Notes: generated from the letters alone by a model not told the origin. Shown: positions 33,200 to 42,962, numbered from the stretch's first letter. The stretch: DNA of 64,000 bases from Oscillospiraceae bacterium (GCA_902779945.1 CACZDN010000005.1:62001-126000), one strand, 5' to 3'. Numbers and translations: made by a program.

Positions 33200-33983
33200 A
33201 GCGTCTCCTTGTGGGGATCGCGGCGATGAGCCGTTTGGTGTATTCGTCCTGCGGGCTGCGGAAGATCTCCTCTGTCAGCCCTCGCTCGACGATTTTGCCC
33301 TTGTACATGACGGCCACGTCCTCGCACAGGCGGCGCACGACGTTCATGTCGTGGCTGATGAGCAGGATGCCGATGCCGCGTTCCACGCTCAGAGAGCGCA
33401 GCAGCTCCAGAATCTGCTTCTGCACGGTCACGTCGAGGGCGGTGGTCGGCTCGTCGCAGACCAGGAGCTTCGGGCGGATGACCATGGCCGAGGCGATGAT
33501 CACGCGCTGGCGCTGCCCGCCGGAGAGCTGGTGCGGGAATTTGCGGAAGGTCTGCGCTGGATCGGGCAGGCTGACCTGCTCCATTGCCTCGAGCACGAGC
33601 CTGCGCCGCTCCTCCGGGCTCAGTGTCGTATGGATCTTCAGCGGCTCCTCGATCTGCTCGCCGATGCGCATGAGCGGATCGAGACTGCGCATCGGCTCCT
33701 GAAAGACGACGCCGATCTCCTTCCCATGGATGGACCTCAGTTCCCGCCGTGAGCAGCGGACCAGATCGCGCCCGTCAAAGAGCACCTGACCCCGCATCTC
33801 CACGCTGCTGCGCTCGATGAGCCCCGTGAGGGCCATGGCCGTCACGGTCTTGCCGGAACCGGATTCCCCCACGAGACCGAGGCGTTCGCCCGGAGCGATG
33901 GAGAGGTCGATGCCGCGCACGGCCTCCTTGCCGGTGCTCTTGAAGGTGACATGCAGGTCGCGGATCTCAAGCACGGCCCTCAC
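33186..33983 (-). CDS. Oligopeptide/dipeptide ABC transporter ATPase, OppD/DppD type
   Basis: 265 residues: [14 protein letters not shown] (Walker A), [41 protein letters not shown] and ISHDMNVV. The C-terminus is short (ends RRRYGSA) and lacks the Cys-rich iron-sulfur tail found in many DppD proteins. The start overlaps the permease stop by 17 bases. Partner of the OppF-type subunit. Confidence 0.94.
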   Translation of the reverse strand: MRAVLEIRDLHVTFKSTGKEAVRGIDLSIAPGERLGLVGESGSGKTVTAMALTGLIERSSVEMRGQVLFDGRDLVRCSRRELRSIHGKEIGVVFQEPMRSLDPLMRIGEQIEEPLKIHTTLSPEERRRLVLEAMEQVSLPDPAQTFRKFPHQLSGGQRQRVIIASAMVIRPKLLVCDEPTTALDVTVQKQILELLRSLSVERGIGILLISHDMNVVRRLCEDVAVMYKGKIVERGLTEEIFRSPQDEYTKRLIAAIPTRRRYGSA

Positions 33984-34770
33984 CTCCGAAGCCCTCGCTC
34001 AAAAGCCCGAAGCCCAGCACGAGCAGGATCACCGCAAGTCCCGCCGACAGGGCGTACCACGGCGCGCGCAGCAGATAGGCCTGCGCCTCGTTGAGCATCC
34101 TGCCGAGACTCGCGTCCGGCGGCTGCACGCCGAGACCCAGATAGCTCATGGAGGACTCGGCCAGCACCGCGTTGTTGAAGCCGATCGCGACCGAGCTCAA
34201 AAGCACCGGCAGGATGTTCGGCAGGATATGGACAAAGAGCACGCGCATGTCTCTGACGCCCATGAGCCGCGCGCTGCGCACATAGTCCAGGGCCTTCTGC
34301 TGCGCAACCTCTGTGCGCACGATGCGCGCAAAGCTCGGGATGAACAGGACGCCGAGGACGAGAATGATGCTGTACTTGCCGGAGCGGAACACCGCGATCA
34401 GCACGAGGGCAAGCAGCAGACTCGGAAAGGCGGTGAGGCTGTCGTTGAGACGCATCAGCAGTTCGTCCACCCAGCCGCCGTAATACCCGGTGAGCCCGCC
34501 GATCACAAGCCCCGCCAGAAGCCCGATGGCGACGGAGCAGAGCGCGACCAGAAAGGTGGCGCGTGTGCCCTCGACCACGCGGGAGAGAATGTCCCGCCCG
34601 AAATTGTCGGTGCCGAGCGGGTGCCTGAGCCCGGGGGCCGCCATCTTCTCGGCGGCGCTCATGGCGTTTGGGTCGTACGGCGTCCAGAATGTGCCGACAA
34701 GAATGAGCAGAAGCATGAAGAGTGTGATCGCCGCGCCGATGCGGAAGCTTTTGTTTTTTACCTGCAGCAT
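33967..34770 (-). CDS. ABC transporter permease, OppC/DppC type
   Basis: 267 residues. N-terminal helix, then the DppC pattern HPLGTDNFGRDILSRVVEGTR, a large membrane domain and the EAA loop YVRSARLMGVRDMRVLFVHILPN. Start at 34770 with GGAGG six bases upstream; an upstream frame extension is rejected. Forms the translocation pore with the OppB-type subunit. Confidence 0.94.
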   Translation of the reverse strand: MLQVKNKSFRIGAAITLFMLLLILVGTFWTPYDPNAMSAAEKMAAPGLRHPLGTDNFGRDILSRVVEGTRATFLVALCSVAIGLLAGLVIGGLTGYYGGWVDELLMRLNDSLTAFPSLLLALVLIAVFRSGKYSIILVLGVLFIPSFARIVRTEVAQQKALDYVRSARLMGVRDMRVLFVHILPNILPVLLSSVAIGFNNAVLAESSMSYLGLGVQPPDASLGRMLNEAQAYLLRAPWYALSAGLAVILLVLGFGLLSEGFGGEGRA

Positions 34771-34781
34771 GGCTTTCCTCC

Positions 34782-35723
34782 TCAGCTCAGACGCACGCGC
34801 GGGTCGATGGCCTGCGTCAGGATGTCCGCGAGGTAATTCATGATGACGACTACCGACGCGATCATCACCACGATGCAAAGGGCGACGGGGTAGTCGCGGT
34901 TTGAAATGCTCGCCACCAGCAGGCGTCCGAGACCCGGGACGACGAAGACCTGTTCAACGATGATGGAGCTCGCCACAATGTCCGCGAGGGACATGGCAAG
35001 ATAGGTCACCACCGGCAGCAGCGCGTTGCGGACGACGTGGTTTTTGAGTACCATCCAGCGTGAGCTGCCGTGGCTGTAGGCGGTCAGCACATAGTCCCGC
35101 TTCATCTCGCTGAGGATGGAGGCGCGCAGCAGCTTCACGGTCTTGGCGATCTTCGGAATGGAGATCGCGAGGGCCGGGAAGAACAGATAGGCGAGACAGC
35201 CCGGAACGCTCTCGCTGAACGGGATGAAGCGCCCCGGCGTGAACAGCCTGAGCAGCAGGCCGAAGATATAGGTGAGCATTATGCCGAGAAAGAACGGGGG
35301 AAAGGCCATGAACACCTGGTTGACGGACACGCCGAGCTTTCCGAAGGGCTTGTTCTGATAGCGCACCAGCGCAATACCGAAGGGCAGGCTGACCCCGATG
35401 ACGAGGACCCAGCTCATAAGCGACAGCACCGCCGTCACGGCGAGCTTGCCGCGCAGCACCTCCCGCACAGGCATGGCGTAGCTGTAGCTTGTCCCGGGGT
35501 CGCCGTGCAGGAAGGAGCCCAGCCAGTCGAGATAGCGGACAAGGACGCTGCGGTTGAGCCCCATGGACTCCCGCAGGGCCTCGGCCCGCTCCTCACTGTA
35601 GTCGCTGCCGAGGAGCATGGTGGTCGGGTCACCCGGGATGATCTCAAAAGCGAGGTATGCGATCAGCGACACCAGCAGCAGCGTGACGAGCAGCACGCCC
35701 GTTTTCCTGAACACATATTGCAT
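34782..35723 (-). CDS. ABC transporter permease, OppB/DppB type
   Basis: 313 residues, six helices. VFRKTGVLLVTLLLVSLIAYLAF start, PGDPT, and the EAA loop YVLTAYSHGSSRWMVLKNHVVRNALLP, SIIVEQVFVVPGLGRLLV. Start at 35723, 7 bases after the stop of the binding-protein gene; the ribosome site is weak, so translation may be coupled. Confidence 0.93.
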   Translation of the reverse strand: MQYVFRKTGVLLVTLLLVSLIAYLAFEIIPGDPTTMLLGSDYSEERAEALRESMGLNRSVLVRYLDWLGSFLHGDPGTSYSYAMPVREVLRGKLAVTAVLSLMSWVLVIGVSLPFGIALVRYQNKPFGKLGVSVNQVFMAFPPFFLGIMLTYIFGLLLRLFTPGRFIPFSESVPGCLAYLFFPALAISIPKIAKTVKLLRASILSEMKRDYVLTAYSHGSSRWMVLKNHVVRNALLPVVTYLAMSLADIVASSIIVEQVFVVPGLGRLLVASISNRDYPVALCIVVMIASVVVIMNYLADILTQAIDPRVRLS

Positions 35724-35730
35724 GAAACGA

Positions 35731-37275
35731 TCACTGCGCGCGGTACATCGAGGCGAGATCCAGAATGTACAGCGCGGGGTAGAAGAGGTAGCCGCCCACG
35801 TTCTTCTGCAGCGCGACAAAGGAGGCCACGTCCTGGATGTAGACGCTCGCCGCCTGTTCGGTCAGGATGGTCTGGCACTGCTTGAAGAGCGCGGTCTGCT
35901 CCGCCTCGTCCACTGCGGCGATGGCCCTGCGATAGGTCTCGTCGTATTCGTCGCACTTGAAATTGATGAAGTTCTTGCTGCTGTCGCTCTGGTAGCGGGC
36001 GAGACAGCCGGACGCAGCGAGGCTGTGAGTGTCCATGCCGACCACGGTCGCCTCAAAGTCGCGGCCCTTGTAGACCTCGTCGTACCACGCGGCCCATTCG
36101 ACGAGTCGGATCGTGGCCTCGATCCCTGCGGCGCGAAGCTGCTCGACGAGGACCTGGGCCGCGTCCACATGCGGCTGCATGTTGGAGGGCACGGTGATCG
36201 TGAAGCGCAGCTTCTCATAACCGGCTTCCTTCAAGAGTGCCCTGGCCTTTTCGACGTCGGGCTTGTAGTAATCCGTCAGCTCCGGCACGACAAAGCGCCC
36301 CATGGAGGGGATCATCGCGCTGCCGATGGGTGTGCCGTGTCCGTCGGACGCAAGCTCGATGAGCGCGTGCTTGTCGATCGCGAAGCACAGCGCCTGCCGC
36401 ACGCGGAGGTCCCGAAAGGGCTCATAATCGTTGTTCAGATAGAGGGCCTGCACCACATTGTTGCCGCCCTCAAGGATGGTGAGGTCCCCGAGATCGGCGA
36501 CCTGGCTGCTCGACAGGCGCTCGGCCATGTCGATCGCGCCGGAGCGCAGGCTCAGCACCATGGTCTGGGCGTCGGGGATCACCTTGAGCGTGACCTTGTC
36601 GAGCTTTGCGCCCTCGCCCCAATAGTCGGCAAAGCGCTCGAGCACGACGCTCTCCTGCGGCGTGCGGGAGACGAGGCGGAACGGCCCGGTGCCGACGGTC
36701 TCGGCGGCGATATCCACGCCCTCGGGAATGATGGCGGCGTACATGTAGGCGTTGAACTCCGCGTCCGGCTTTTTGAGTCTGACAACGACGGTCCTGTCGT
36801 CGACCGCTTCGACGGACGCGATGCCCGCCAGCTCGGATACAAGGGGCTCGCCGGTATCAAGTCCCGCAGCTCTGGAGAGAGAATAGACAACATCCCCGAC
36901 CGTCACCGTTTTTCCGTTGTGGAAGCGGACGCCGCTGCGCAGGGTATAGGTATAGGCGTCGGCCGTCTCGTTCACGGAATAGTCTTCGGCAATGGCGGGG
37001 ATGAGATTTCCGTCCGTGTCGGGCTTTACAAGCCCTTCGTAGATGTTGAAAAGGACCTCTCTGGTTCCTGCCGACGACGAAGATACGTGTGGGTCAAGAC
37101 TCGTGTCCAGATCTGCGGCGATGCCCACGGTGATTTCCCCACCGGGGGCCTTTTCGCCGGCGGAGCCGTTCGGAATGTCTGCGGGCTGGACTTCCGGGGA
37201 CTTGCCGCCTCCGCAGGCGCAGAGTGCAGCAGTCATGAGTACAGCCAGGACGAGCGCGAGAATGCGTTTTTTCAT
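35731..37275 (-). CDS. ABC transporter substrate-binding lipoprotein (family 5)
   Basis: 514 residues. Signal peptide with lipobox ALCAC at about 17-21, family-5 fold: DTSLDPHVSSSS, YTYTLRSGVRFHNGKTVTVGDVVYSL, GTGPFRLVSRTP, VRQALCFAIDK, DVEKARALLKEAGYEK. It binds the ligand for the downstream permease genes; peptide, nickel or another small molecule is possible. AAAGGAG precedes the ATG. First gene of a seven-gene operon running to 31007. Confidence 0.94.
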   Translation of the reverse strand: MKKRILALVLAVLMTAALCACGGGKSPEVQPADIPNGSAGEKAPGGEITVGIAADLDTSLDPHVSSSSAGTREVLFNIYEGLVKPDTDGNLIPAIAEDYSVNETADAYTYTLRSGVRFHNGKTVTVGDVVYSLSRAAGLDTGEPLVSELAGIASVEAVDDRTVVVRLKKPDAEFNAYMYAAIIPEGVDIAAETVGTGPFRLVSRTPQESVVLERFADYWGEGAKLDKVTLKVIPDAQTMVLSLRSGAIDMAERLSSSQVADLGDLTILEGGNNVVQALYLNNDYEPFRDLRVRQALCFAIDKHALIELASDGHGTPIGSAMIPSMGRFVVPELTDYYKPDVEKARALLKEAGYEKLRFTITVPSNMQPHVDAAQVLVEQLRAAGIEATIRLVEWAAWYDEVYKGRDFEATVVGMDTHSLAASGCLARYQSDSSKNFINFKCDEYDETYRRAIAAVDEAEQTALFKQCQTILTEQAASVYIQDVASFVALQKNVGGYLFYPALYILDLASMYRAQ

Positions 37276-37322
37276 AGCGATTTCTCCTTTTGGCTCCAAT
37301 ATGTAATTGTTGGGCAGCAGCA

Positions 37323-37351
37323 AGAATAGCACAAAGCGCCTGGAAAAGCAA
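37323..37351 (-). promoter_or_regulatory. Promoter of the ABC transporter operon
   Basis: Minus strand TTGCTT, 17-base spacer, TATTCT. Confidence 0.65.
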
Positions 37352-37436
37352 CGAAAAAGTAGGCGCCCGCACAAACACGGTCAGGGGTCGAAAAAGCAGC
37401 GCCGTCCCAGGCCGCTTGAAGCAGCGTTATAAAGAG

Positions 37437-37528
37437 TGTCATCCAGAGAGAAGCGAAGGATCTTTCCCCGGAGACCGCAAAAGCCTGCAAGGGAAAAATC
37501 CTTCGTCAATTCGTTTCTCAGGATGACA
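37437..37528. repeat. P-family palindrome, full copy
   Basis: TGTCATCCAGAG...GAAGGATCTTTCCCC / GGGAAAAATCCTTC...CTCAGGATGACA, between two minus-strand genes; it probably terminates the 37541 gene. Confidence 0.82.
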
Positions 37529-37540
37529 GAGTGCACCGTC

Positions 37541-37882
37541 TCAACGTTCAAAATAATCCTCTTTGGGCCGCTTTCGGAGCGCGGCGTCGAGCAGCACGTT
37601 CTCCTCCACCACGGGGACGATGCCGTTTCGGCGCAGGATCTCCCGCGCCTTTTCCTCATCTCCGGCGATGACCTTGACCCAGTAGATGTCCCGGTCGATC
37701 TGTCCGCGCGCGCCGAAGTTGCGGGGATCGAGCTTGGCGCCGCAGCCGCCGCCCATGACGGTCTCCTGCAGGTAATGTCCGGCCCTCACACCGGGGAGCC
37801 CGGCCTCCTTGAGCGCGGCCTTGATCTGAAGCCAGGTCTCCCTGTCGCGTTTTTTGAAAATATCCACTCTCTTTTCAAACAT
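37541..37882 (-). CDS. Conserved hypothetical protein with GCGAKLDPRN motif
   Basis: 113 residues, no membrane segment. YLQETVMGGGCGAKLDPRNFG, DRDIYWVKVIAGDEEKAREIL and NGIVPVVEE suggest a small alpha/beta fold like the DUF2007 signal-transducing group; this comparison is tentative. GGGAGGGA precedes the ATG. Function unknown. Confidence 0.7.
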   Translation of the reverse strand: MFEKRVDIFKKRDRETWLQIKAALKEAGLPGVRAGHYLQETVMGGGCGAKLDPRNFGARGQIDRDIYWVKVIAGDEEKAREILRRNGIVPVVEENVLLDAALRKRPKEDYFER

Positions 37883-38067
37883 GAAAAATCCCTCCCGCTT
37901 CGTTTTCCTGCGCCCACTATACCACGCCCCGCCGCAGGGGTCAAGCGCGCCCGCGTCAATGAGTGCGTTTTTTCGCCGGCGGAGAAAGCTGTCCCTTTTA
38001 CCTCTGTGCAGGGTAAAAGCCTCCGCATTTTTTTGCAGTATTATTTACAAAATCCAGCAAAATCCGC

Positions 38068-38096
38068 TTGTCATGGACAGTCGCATATGATACAAT
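38068..38096 (+). promoter_or_regulatory. Promoter of the surface-glycan-like operon
   Basis: TTGTCA, 17-base spacer, TACAAT, 65 bases before the GTG start. A single GTTATGTAAATGAC, like the 14-bp array unit, lies between at 38116. Confidence 0.75.
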
Positions 38097-38160
38097 AACG
38101 TGACACTGGCTGTTGTTATGTAAATGACATGAGATAAAAACGCATTGCGAAGGTGTAAAC

Positions 38161-39276
38161 GTGAAGAAGAATAACAATATTGAAATGGAAAACGATCAGG
38201 AGCTTGCGCAGCGCAGGCATAAAAAGCTGCGCAGGCGGCTGAAGGCGCGGCGCTTCTGGGACAGGCTGGCCGGCTTCATCATCGTGACGGTGCTCGTGGT
38301 GGGCTGCGGGCTTCTGGGTCTGGAGTACGTCATCCTCAAGGGGCCGTCGCCCGCGCTGCGCGATCTATTCATCAACACCATGGACGAGACGCGGCGCTTC
38401 CGCTTCGTCCCCCAGATCTTCATGACCGCGGAGGAACTGGACGCGATCCGCACCCGAAAGAAGATGGAGACCGACATCGCGACGAATAAAGATCTCATCG
38501 TCGTCGCGACCAGCCAGACTGAGGAGACCGGGCAGAAGCCCGAGGAGGACACGGGCCCCCGCCCGGACGCCTACGGCCTCGTGGACGAGGACGGGGACGG
38601 CATCATCTTCACCGAGGTCAAGGGCAACGGCTATCTCGGGTACATGACGGTCATCCTCGACCCCACGCGCGTCTTTGTCGGGATGCCGGACAGCTACGGC
38701 GGCGTCGGTCTGACGCTCGAACAGCTCTGCCAGAAATATGACGCCATCGGCGGCATCAACGCCGGCGGCTTCAAGGACGACGGCGGCGGCGGTCTCGGCG
38801 GTATGCCCGAGGGGCTTACCATCATCGACGGCGTGGTCTACAACCAGTATTCGGACGTGTCGGAGGGCCTGTGCGGCCTGGACACGGACGGCATCCTGCA
38901 TGTGGGCTTTTATACCTATGACGACTGCGTGGCCAACAACATCATCAACGCGGTTTCCTTCGGACCCATCCTGATCTCCAACGGCGTACCGACCGATCCC
39001 GAGTATCTCATCAGCAGCGTGAACCCCCGCACCGCCATCGCCCAGCGCGGAGACGGCGCCATCATCATGCTGGTCATCGACGGGCGCCAGGTGCACTCCA
39101 TCGGCGCGACCTATCAGGACATGGTGGACGTGCTGCTCAGCTACGGCGCGGTGAACGCCTGCAACATGGACGGCGGCTCCTCCACCGTCATGTATTACGA
39201 GGGGCGCTACGTCAACAGCTGCTCCGCCGAGGGCGGCAATCCGCGCCCGCTTCCCAACGCATTCCTGTTCAGATAA
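38161..39276 (+). CDS. Membrane-anchored NAGPA-type phosphodiester glycosidase (paralogue 2)
   Basis: 371 residues, GTG start with GAAGGTG upstream. A highly basic cytosolic N-terminus (residues 20-35), one membrane helix near 36-56, then a linker and the phosphodiester glycosidase domain from about 150: VILDPTRVFVG, IGGINAGGF, RTAIAQRGDGAIIMLVIDGRQ and CNMDGGSSTVMYYEG. It is closest in this window to the 9620 lipoprotein but uses a membrane helix rather than a lipid anchor and has no extra C-terminal domain. First gene of a four-gene unit with two paralogous anchored proteins and a glycosyltransferase, so the target may be the glycan they build. Confidence 0.9.
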   Translation: MKKNNNIEMENDQELAQRRHKKLRRRLKARRFWDRLAGFIIVTVLVVGCGLLGLEYVILKGPSPALRDLFINTMDETRRFRFVPQIFMTAEELDAIRTRKKMETDIATNKDLIVVATSQTEETGQKPEEDTGPRPDAYGLVDEDGDGIIFTEVKGNGYLGYMTVILDPTRVFVGMPDSYGGVGLTLEQLCQKYDAIGGINAGGFKDDGGGGLGGMPEGLTIIDGVVYNQYSDVSEGLCGLDTDGILHVGFYTYDDCVANNIINAVSFGPILISNGVPTDPEYLISSVNPRTAIAQRGDGAIIMLVIDGRQVHSIGATYQDMVDVLLSYGAVNACNMDGGSSTVMYYEGRYVNSCSAEGGNPRPLPNAFLFR

Positions 39277-39297
39277 TCGGAGAAGGAAATACACTCT

Positions 39298-40434
39298 ATG
39301 GCAAAAAAAAGAAAGCGCTGGGGGAGGCTTCTCTACACGCTCTTTCTGCTCCTGTGGTGCGTGCTGCTCTGCTGCGGCGCGTGGTACAGCCTCGAAAAGG
39401 TCTGGATCTACGCGGAGGAGTATGAGCTGTCGCGGCCCACGCATACGATGGACGCCTATGTCGAGGAGCTCAGCCGCAACCTCTGGGACGAGGGCATCGC
39501 CGACACGGTCAAGGCCATGCCGCACGAGGTCCAGTCGGACGAGGAGGTGGCCGCTCATGTGCGCGATATGCTCTCCAACGGCGTCAGCTATCTCCGCAAG
39601 GGCGGCGGGGGAGAGGGACACGCGGTCTACGCCCTGCGCTGCAACGGACATGAATTCGGCGAGGTCACCATCACCGAGGTGGAGGATTACGTGGGCCGGA
39701 TCGACACCGCCGTCTTCCCCTGGAAGCTCCTCCCCTGGAGTATCAAGCCCTGGAAGGTCGAGAGCGAGAGCTTTGACTTCAACGGCCTCTACAGCTCGGT
39801 CGATGTTGTCGTGCCGAAAAACTACACGGTGGTGCTCAACGGCGTGAAGCTCGGCCCGGAGTACATCGTGGAGACCGACATCCCCTTTGACGTACTGAAA
39901 AACTACTACGACCGCTACGACGGTCTGCCCAAAAAGCTGCGCTACCGCTTTGACAACGTGATCGGCACCATTGAGCCGGTGATCCTTGACGAGAACGGCG
40001 AGTTTTTCCCCATCGACTACGGCAGGGACGATTCCCAGTTCATCAGACCCTGCACGCCGGAGAAGCTGGAGCGCCTTGCCAAGTTCACCGCCGGGTTTAT
40101 CGACCGCTATCTGCGTTATACCTCCGGCGCGATCGACCCGCAGACGGGCTACCAGAAGCTGAGACCCTACCTGCTGGGCGGCTCCGATCTGGACGACCGC
40201 ATGAAAAAGGCCCTGGACGGGCTGAGCTGGGCGCATACCTCCTCAATCACCGTCGAGTCCGCCCTGCTCAACGGCGCGCTTGCGCTGGGCGACAACTTCT
40301 ATATCTGCGACATGAGCTCCGTCGCCAGGACCTACACCGCCGGCAAGGGCGAGACGGAGAGCGTCAGCAACATGCGCGTCATTGTCAGAGAGAGAAACGA
40401 CGATATCCGCGCGCTCACGCTGGAATTTTACTGA
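39298..40434 (+). CDS. Membrane-anchored extracellular protein, paralogue of the next gene
   Basis: 378 residues. Basic N-terminus, one helix near 10-32, then extracellular. Visible regions: an alpha-helical NTF2-like stretch (DAYVEELSRNLWDEG, AMPHEVQSDEEV), a strand-rich middle (VDVVVPKNYTVVLNGVKLG, then YIVETDIP) resembling the PEGA/TcaA-type domain, and a C-terminal NTF2-like domain with SWAHTSSITV and TAGKGETESV. No enzyme motif was seen. The architecture recalls TcaA-like wall-stress proteins but the family is not recognised. About 45 percent similar by eye to the 40498 product, so the pair arose by duplication. Confidence 0.82.
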   Translation: MAKKRKRWGRLLYTLFLLLWCVLLCCGAWYSLEKVWIYAEEYELSRPTHTMDAYVEELSRNLWDEGIADTVKAMPHEVQSDEEVAAHVRDMLSNGVSYLRKGGGGEGHAVYALRCNGHEFGEVTITEVEDYVGRIDTAVFPWKLLPWSIKPWKVESESFDFNGLYSSVDVVVPKNYTVVLNGVKLGPEYIVETDIPFDVLKNYYDRYDGLPKKLRYRFDNVIGTIEPVILDENGEFFPIDYGRDDSQFIRPCTPEKLERLAKFTAGFIDRYLRYTSGAIDPQTGYQKLRPYLLGGSDLDDRMKKALDGLSWAHTSSITVESALLNGALALGDNFYICDMSSVARTYTAGKGETESVSNMRVIVRERNDDIRALTLEFY

Positions 40435-40497
40435 TCACGTTTTGTGACAATCCCGGGATAAGGCTGCTGCCGTTTCGGCAGGAGGGAGAGGAAAGAG

Positions 40498-41664
40498 ATG
40501 GCCGCAATGAACAAACGCAGAAAAGGCCTGCTTGGCAAATTCGTGTATACGCTGATCCTGTTGGCGTATATGGCCGCGATCGCCTATGTGGGGCTCACCT
40601 GGCTAACCAGAATCCATGATTATGCCGAGCAGTATGAGATCTCAAGACCCGCCAGGGCTGTCGACGCTTATCTCGAGGAGGTCAACCGCGAGCTCTGGAA
40701 CGACGGAATCGCCAGGGCTGTCGCCGCCATGCCGCACGAGATGCAGAGCGACGAGGAGATCAAGACCTTCGTTCAGGATAAGCTCAGAAGCGGCATCACC
40801 GCCGTGCGCAAGAGCGGCGTCTCGGAGGAGAGCCAGACCTACAGCCTGCGCTGCAGCGGGCGCGAGATCGGCGACATGACCATCGTCGAAGATCATTCCT
40901 ATCAGGGTAAGGTGGACCAGAGCAAGATGCCCTGGCCTCTGGTCAGGCGCTTTCTGCCCGGCATCCTGGAGTGGGGCATCACCCCCTGGAAGCTGAGCGA
41001 GGATCACTACGACTTCACCAATCTCTACAACTCCGTGGAGATCACGGTGCCGAGCACCTACAGCGTGAGCATCAACGGTATGCCCCTCGGCAGCGAGTAT
41101 ATCGTGGAGGAGGGCATCCACTACGACGTCTATGAGAAGTACTACAACGATCTGCCGACGCTGCCGACCAAGGTCACCTACCGCTTCGACAACGCCATCG
41201 GCACACTGACGCCCGAGGTCCGGGACGAGGAGGGCAACATCGTCGAGGTCGACCCGGCCAAGGGTGACTACCAGTTCCTGAAGCCGATTGATCCGGAGAT
41301 CCGCGGCCGGCTTATGGAGCTGATGGAGCCCTTCACGGAGAGATACCTGATCTTCCGCTCCGGCGCGACCGACAGCCTCACCGCACTCAATAACCTCAGA
41401 CCCTACATCATCCCGGGCTCCGATATCGACAACCGCGCCCAGGCCGCGCTGGACGGGCTGAGCTGGGCGCATACCAGCTCCGTCAAGATTACCGACTACA
41501 CCTTCAACACCGTCCTGCCGCTGGTCAACGGCTTCTACGTGTGCTATGTCACCGCCGTCGCCGATACCTTTACCGCCGGCAAGGGCGAGACCACGGACGT
41601 GATCGACCTGAGCGTGATCGTATACGATGACGGCTACCAGCCGCTCGCGTTCATGGTGAACTAA
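40498..41664 (+). CDS. Membrane-anchored extracellular protein, paralogue of the previous gene
   Basis: 388 residues with the same layout as the 39298 product: helix near 17-40, DAYLEEVNRELWNDG, MPHEMQSDEEIKTFV, the middle VEITVPSTYSVSINGMPLG, then YRFDNAIGTL, and C-terminal LDGLSWAHTSSVKI with TAGKGETTDVIDLSV. GGAGGGAG precedes the ATG. The shared SWAHTSS and TAGKGET segments are the best conserved. Function unknown; it probably forms a complex or substitutes for its paralogue. Confidence 0.82.
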   Translation: MAAMNKRRKGLLGKFVYTLILLAYMAAIAYVGLTWLTRIHDYAEQYEISRPARAVDAYLEEVNRELWNDGIARAVAAMPHEMQSDEEIKTFVQDKLRSGITAVRKSGVSEESQTYSLRCSGREIGDMTIVEDHSYQGKVDQSKMPWPLVRRFLPGILEWGITPWKLSEDHYDFTNLYNSVEITVPSTYSVSINGMPLGSEYIVEEGIHYDVYEKYYNDLPTLPTKVTYRFDNAIGTLTPEVRDEEGNIVEVDPAKGDYQFLKPIDPEIRGRLMELMEPFTERYLIFRSGATDSLTALNNLRPYIIPGSDIDNRAQAALDGLSWAHTSSVKITDYTFNTVLPLVNGFYVCYVTAVADTFTAGKGETTDVIDLSVIVYDDGYQPLAFMVN

Positions 41665-41680
41665 GGAGGACAGAGCTCCA

Positions 41681-42799
41681 TTGGGTAACGAGAACAAAGG
41701 GGACTGCCGCGTCAGCACCGCCATCGTGCTGCCGTCGCTGGACCCGGACAGCAAATTTCTGAAGGTGGTCGAAGGACTGATCGGGGCCGGCTTTCAGCAC
41801 ATCGTCATCGTGAACGACGGCAGCAGCGCCGAGCGGCGGCATTTCTTTGACGAAGCCGCGCGCTATCCCGCCTGCACGGTGCTGACCCATGAGGTCAACC
41901 GCGGCAAGGGCCGCGCGCTCAAGACCGCCTTCTCCTGTGTGCGCGAGCGGTTCCCGGAGCTCGACGGCGTCATCACGATCGACGGGGACGGGCAGCACCT
42001 CACGGAGGACATCGTTGCCTGCGGGGACAGGATGCTCGCGCTTTCGGACAGCGTTGTGCTCGGCTGCCGCGATTTCAGCCTGCCCGGTATCCCGCCGCGT
42101 TCGGTGGCCGGGAACAGGACTACCTCGCGCTTTTTCCGCATTCTCTTCGGCATCCGCCTGTCCGACACGCAGACCGGCCTTCGCGCCATCCCCGCGCGCT
42201 GGCTGGAACCCTTCTGCGAGATCGAGGGGGAGCGCTTCGAGTACGAGACCAATATGCTCCTGTACATGAAGCGCCTCGGCATCCCCTTTGTCGAGCAGCC
42301 CATCGCCACGGTCTACGACCCCGAGGACTACAGCTCCCACTACAACGCGGTGAAGGACTCCTGGCGCATCTTCAAGGTCATGCTGCGCTTTATGACGACG
42401 GGCTCCGGCTTTCGCTTCGCCGTGAGCGCGCTGCTGTCCTGGGCGCTGGACAACGGACTGTATATGCTGGGCCTGTCGCTGCTGGCTCCGGGCCTCGGCA
42501 CGGTCGCGGCGTCCGCCGCGTCCCAGACCGGCGCGCGGGTGCTGTCCTCACTCTTCAACTTCAACGTGAACGACCGCTTTGTCTTCCGGCGCCAGGGGAG
42601 CTTCTGGCGCGCCCTCGGCAGGTACTACTGTCTCTGCGTGCCCCAGGCCCTGATCTCCCTCGGCCTGCTGACAGCCCTGGTCCGCTATTTGGAGCTCAGC
42701 TCCCCCGCGCTTGCTGCGGGCATCAAGATCATCGTGGAGACTGTGCTCTTTATCATCAGCTATTTTATCCAGAAAAAATGGGTGTTTCAAAAGAAGTGA
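41681..42799 (+). CDS. GT2-family glycosyltransferase fused to a GtrA-like membrane domain
   Basis: 372 residues, TTG start with AAGGAGG upstream. Residues 12-230 are a GT2 (dolichol-phosphate-mannose-synthase-like) domain: IVNDGSS, GKGRALKTAF, TIDGDGQH and DTQTGLRAI. Residues 245-370 are a four-helix GtrA-like domain (FRFAVSALLSWALDNGLYM, FNFNVNDRFVF, IISYFIQKKWVF). The fusion would make and flip a polyprenyl-phosphate sugar for transfer outside the cell, as CsbB/GtcA do in teichoic acid decoration. Last gene of the operon starting at 38161. Confidence 0.93.
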   Translation: MGNENKGDCRVSTAIVLPSLDPDSKFLKVVEGLIGAGFQHIVIVNDGSSAERRHFFDEAARYPACTVLTHEVNRGKGRALKTAFSCVRERFPELDGVITIDGDGQHLTEDIVACGDRMLALSDSVVLGCRDFSLPGIPPRSVAGNRTTSRFFRILFGIRLSDTQTGLRAIPARWLEPFCEIEGERFEYETNMLLYMKRLGIPFVEQPIATVYDPEDYSSHYNAVKDSWRIFKVMLRFMTTGSGFRFAVSALLSWALDNGLYMLGLSLLAPGLGTVAASAASQTGARVLSSLFNFNVNDRFVFRRQGSFWRALGRYYCLCVPQALISLGLLTALVRYLELSSPALAAGIKIIVETVLFIISYFIQKKWVFQKK

Positions 42800-42839
42800 C
42801 GTGTACCCCGTTCAGGTCCGGCCTTATACCGCGCCCGGC

Positions 42840-42930
42840 TGTCATCCGGAGACACGACGTGACGAAGGATCTTTTCGCTGAGAGTTTCAAAACCCTTGCG
42901 GAAAGATCCTTCGCTGCGCTCGGGATGGCA
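42840..42930. repeat. P-family palindrome, diverged copy
   Basis: TGTCATCCGGAG...GAAGGATCTTTTCGC / GCGGAAAGATCCTTC...CTCGGGATGGCA; follows the glycosyltransferase gene and probably terminates it. Confidence 0.75.
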
Positions 42931-42962
42931 TGTTTTTTTCAGCGTTTCCGGCAAAGCGCCGC

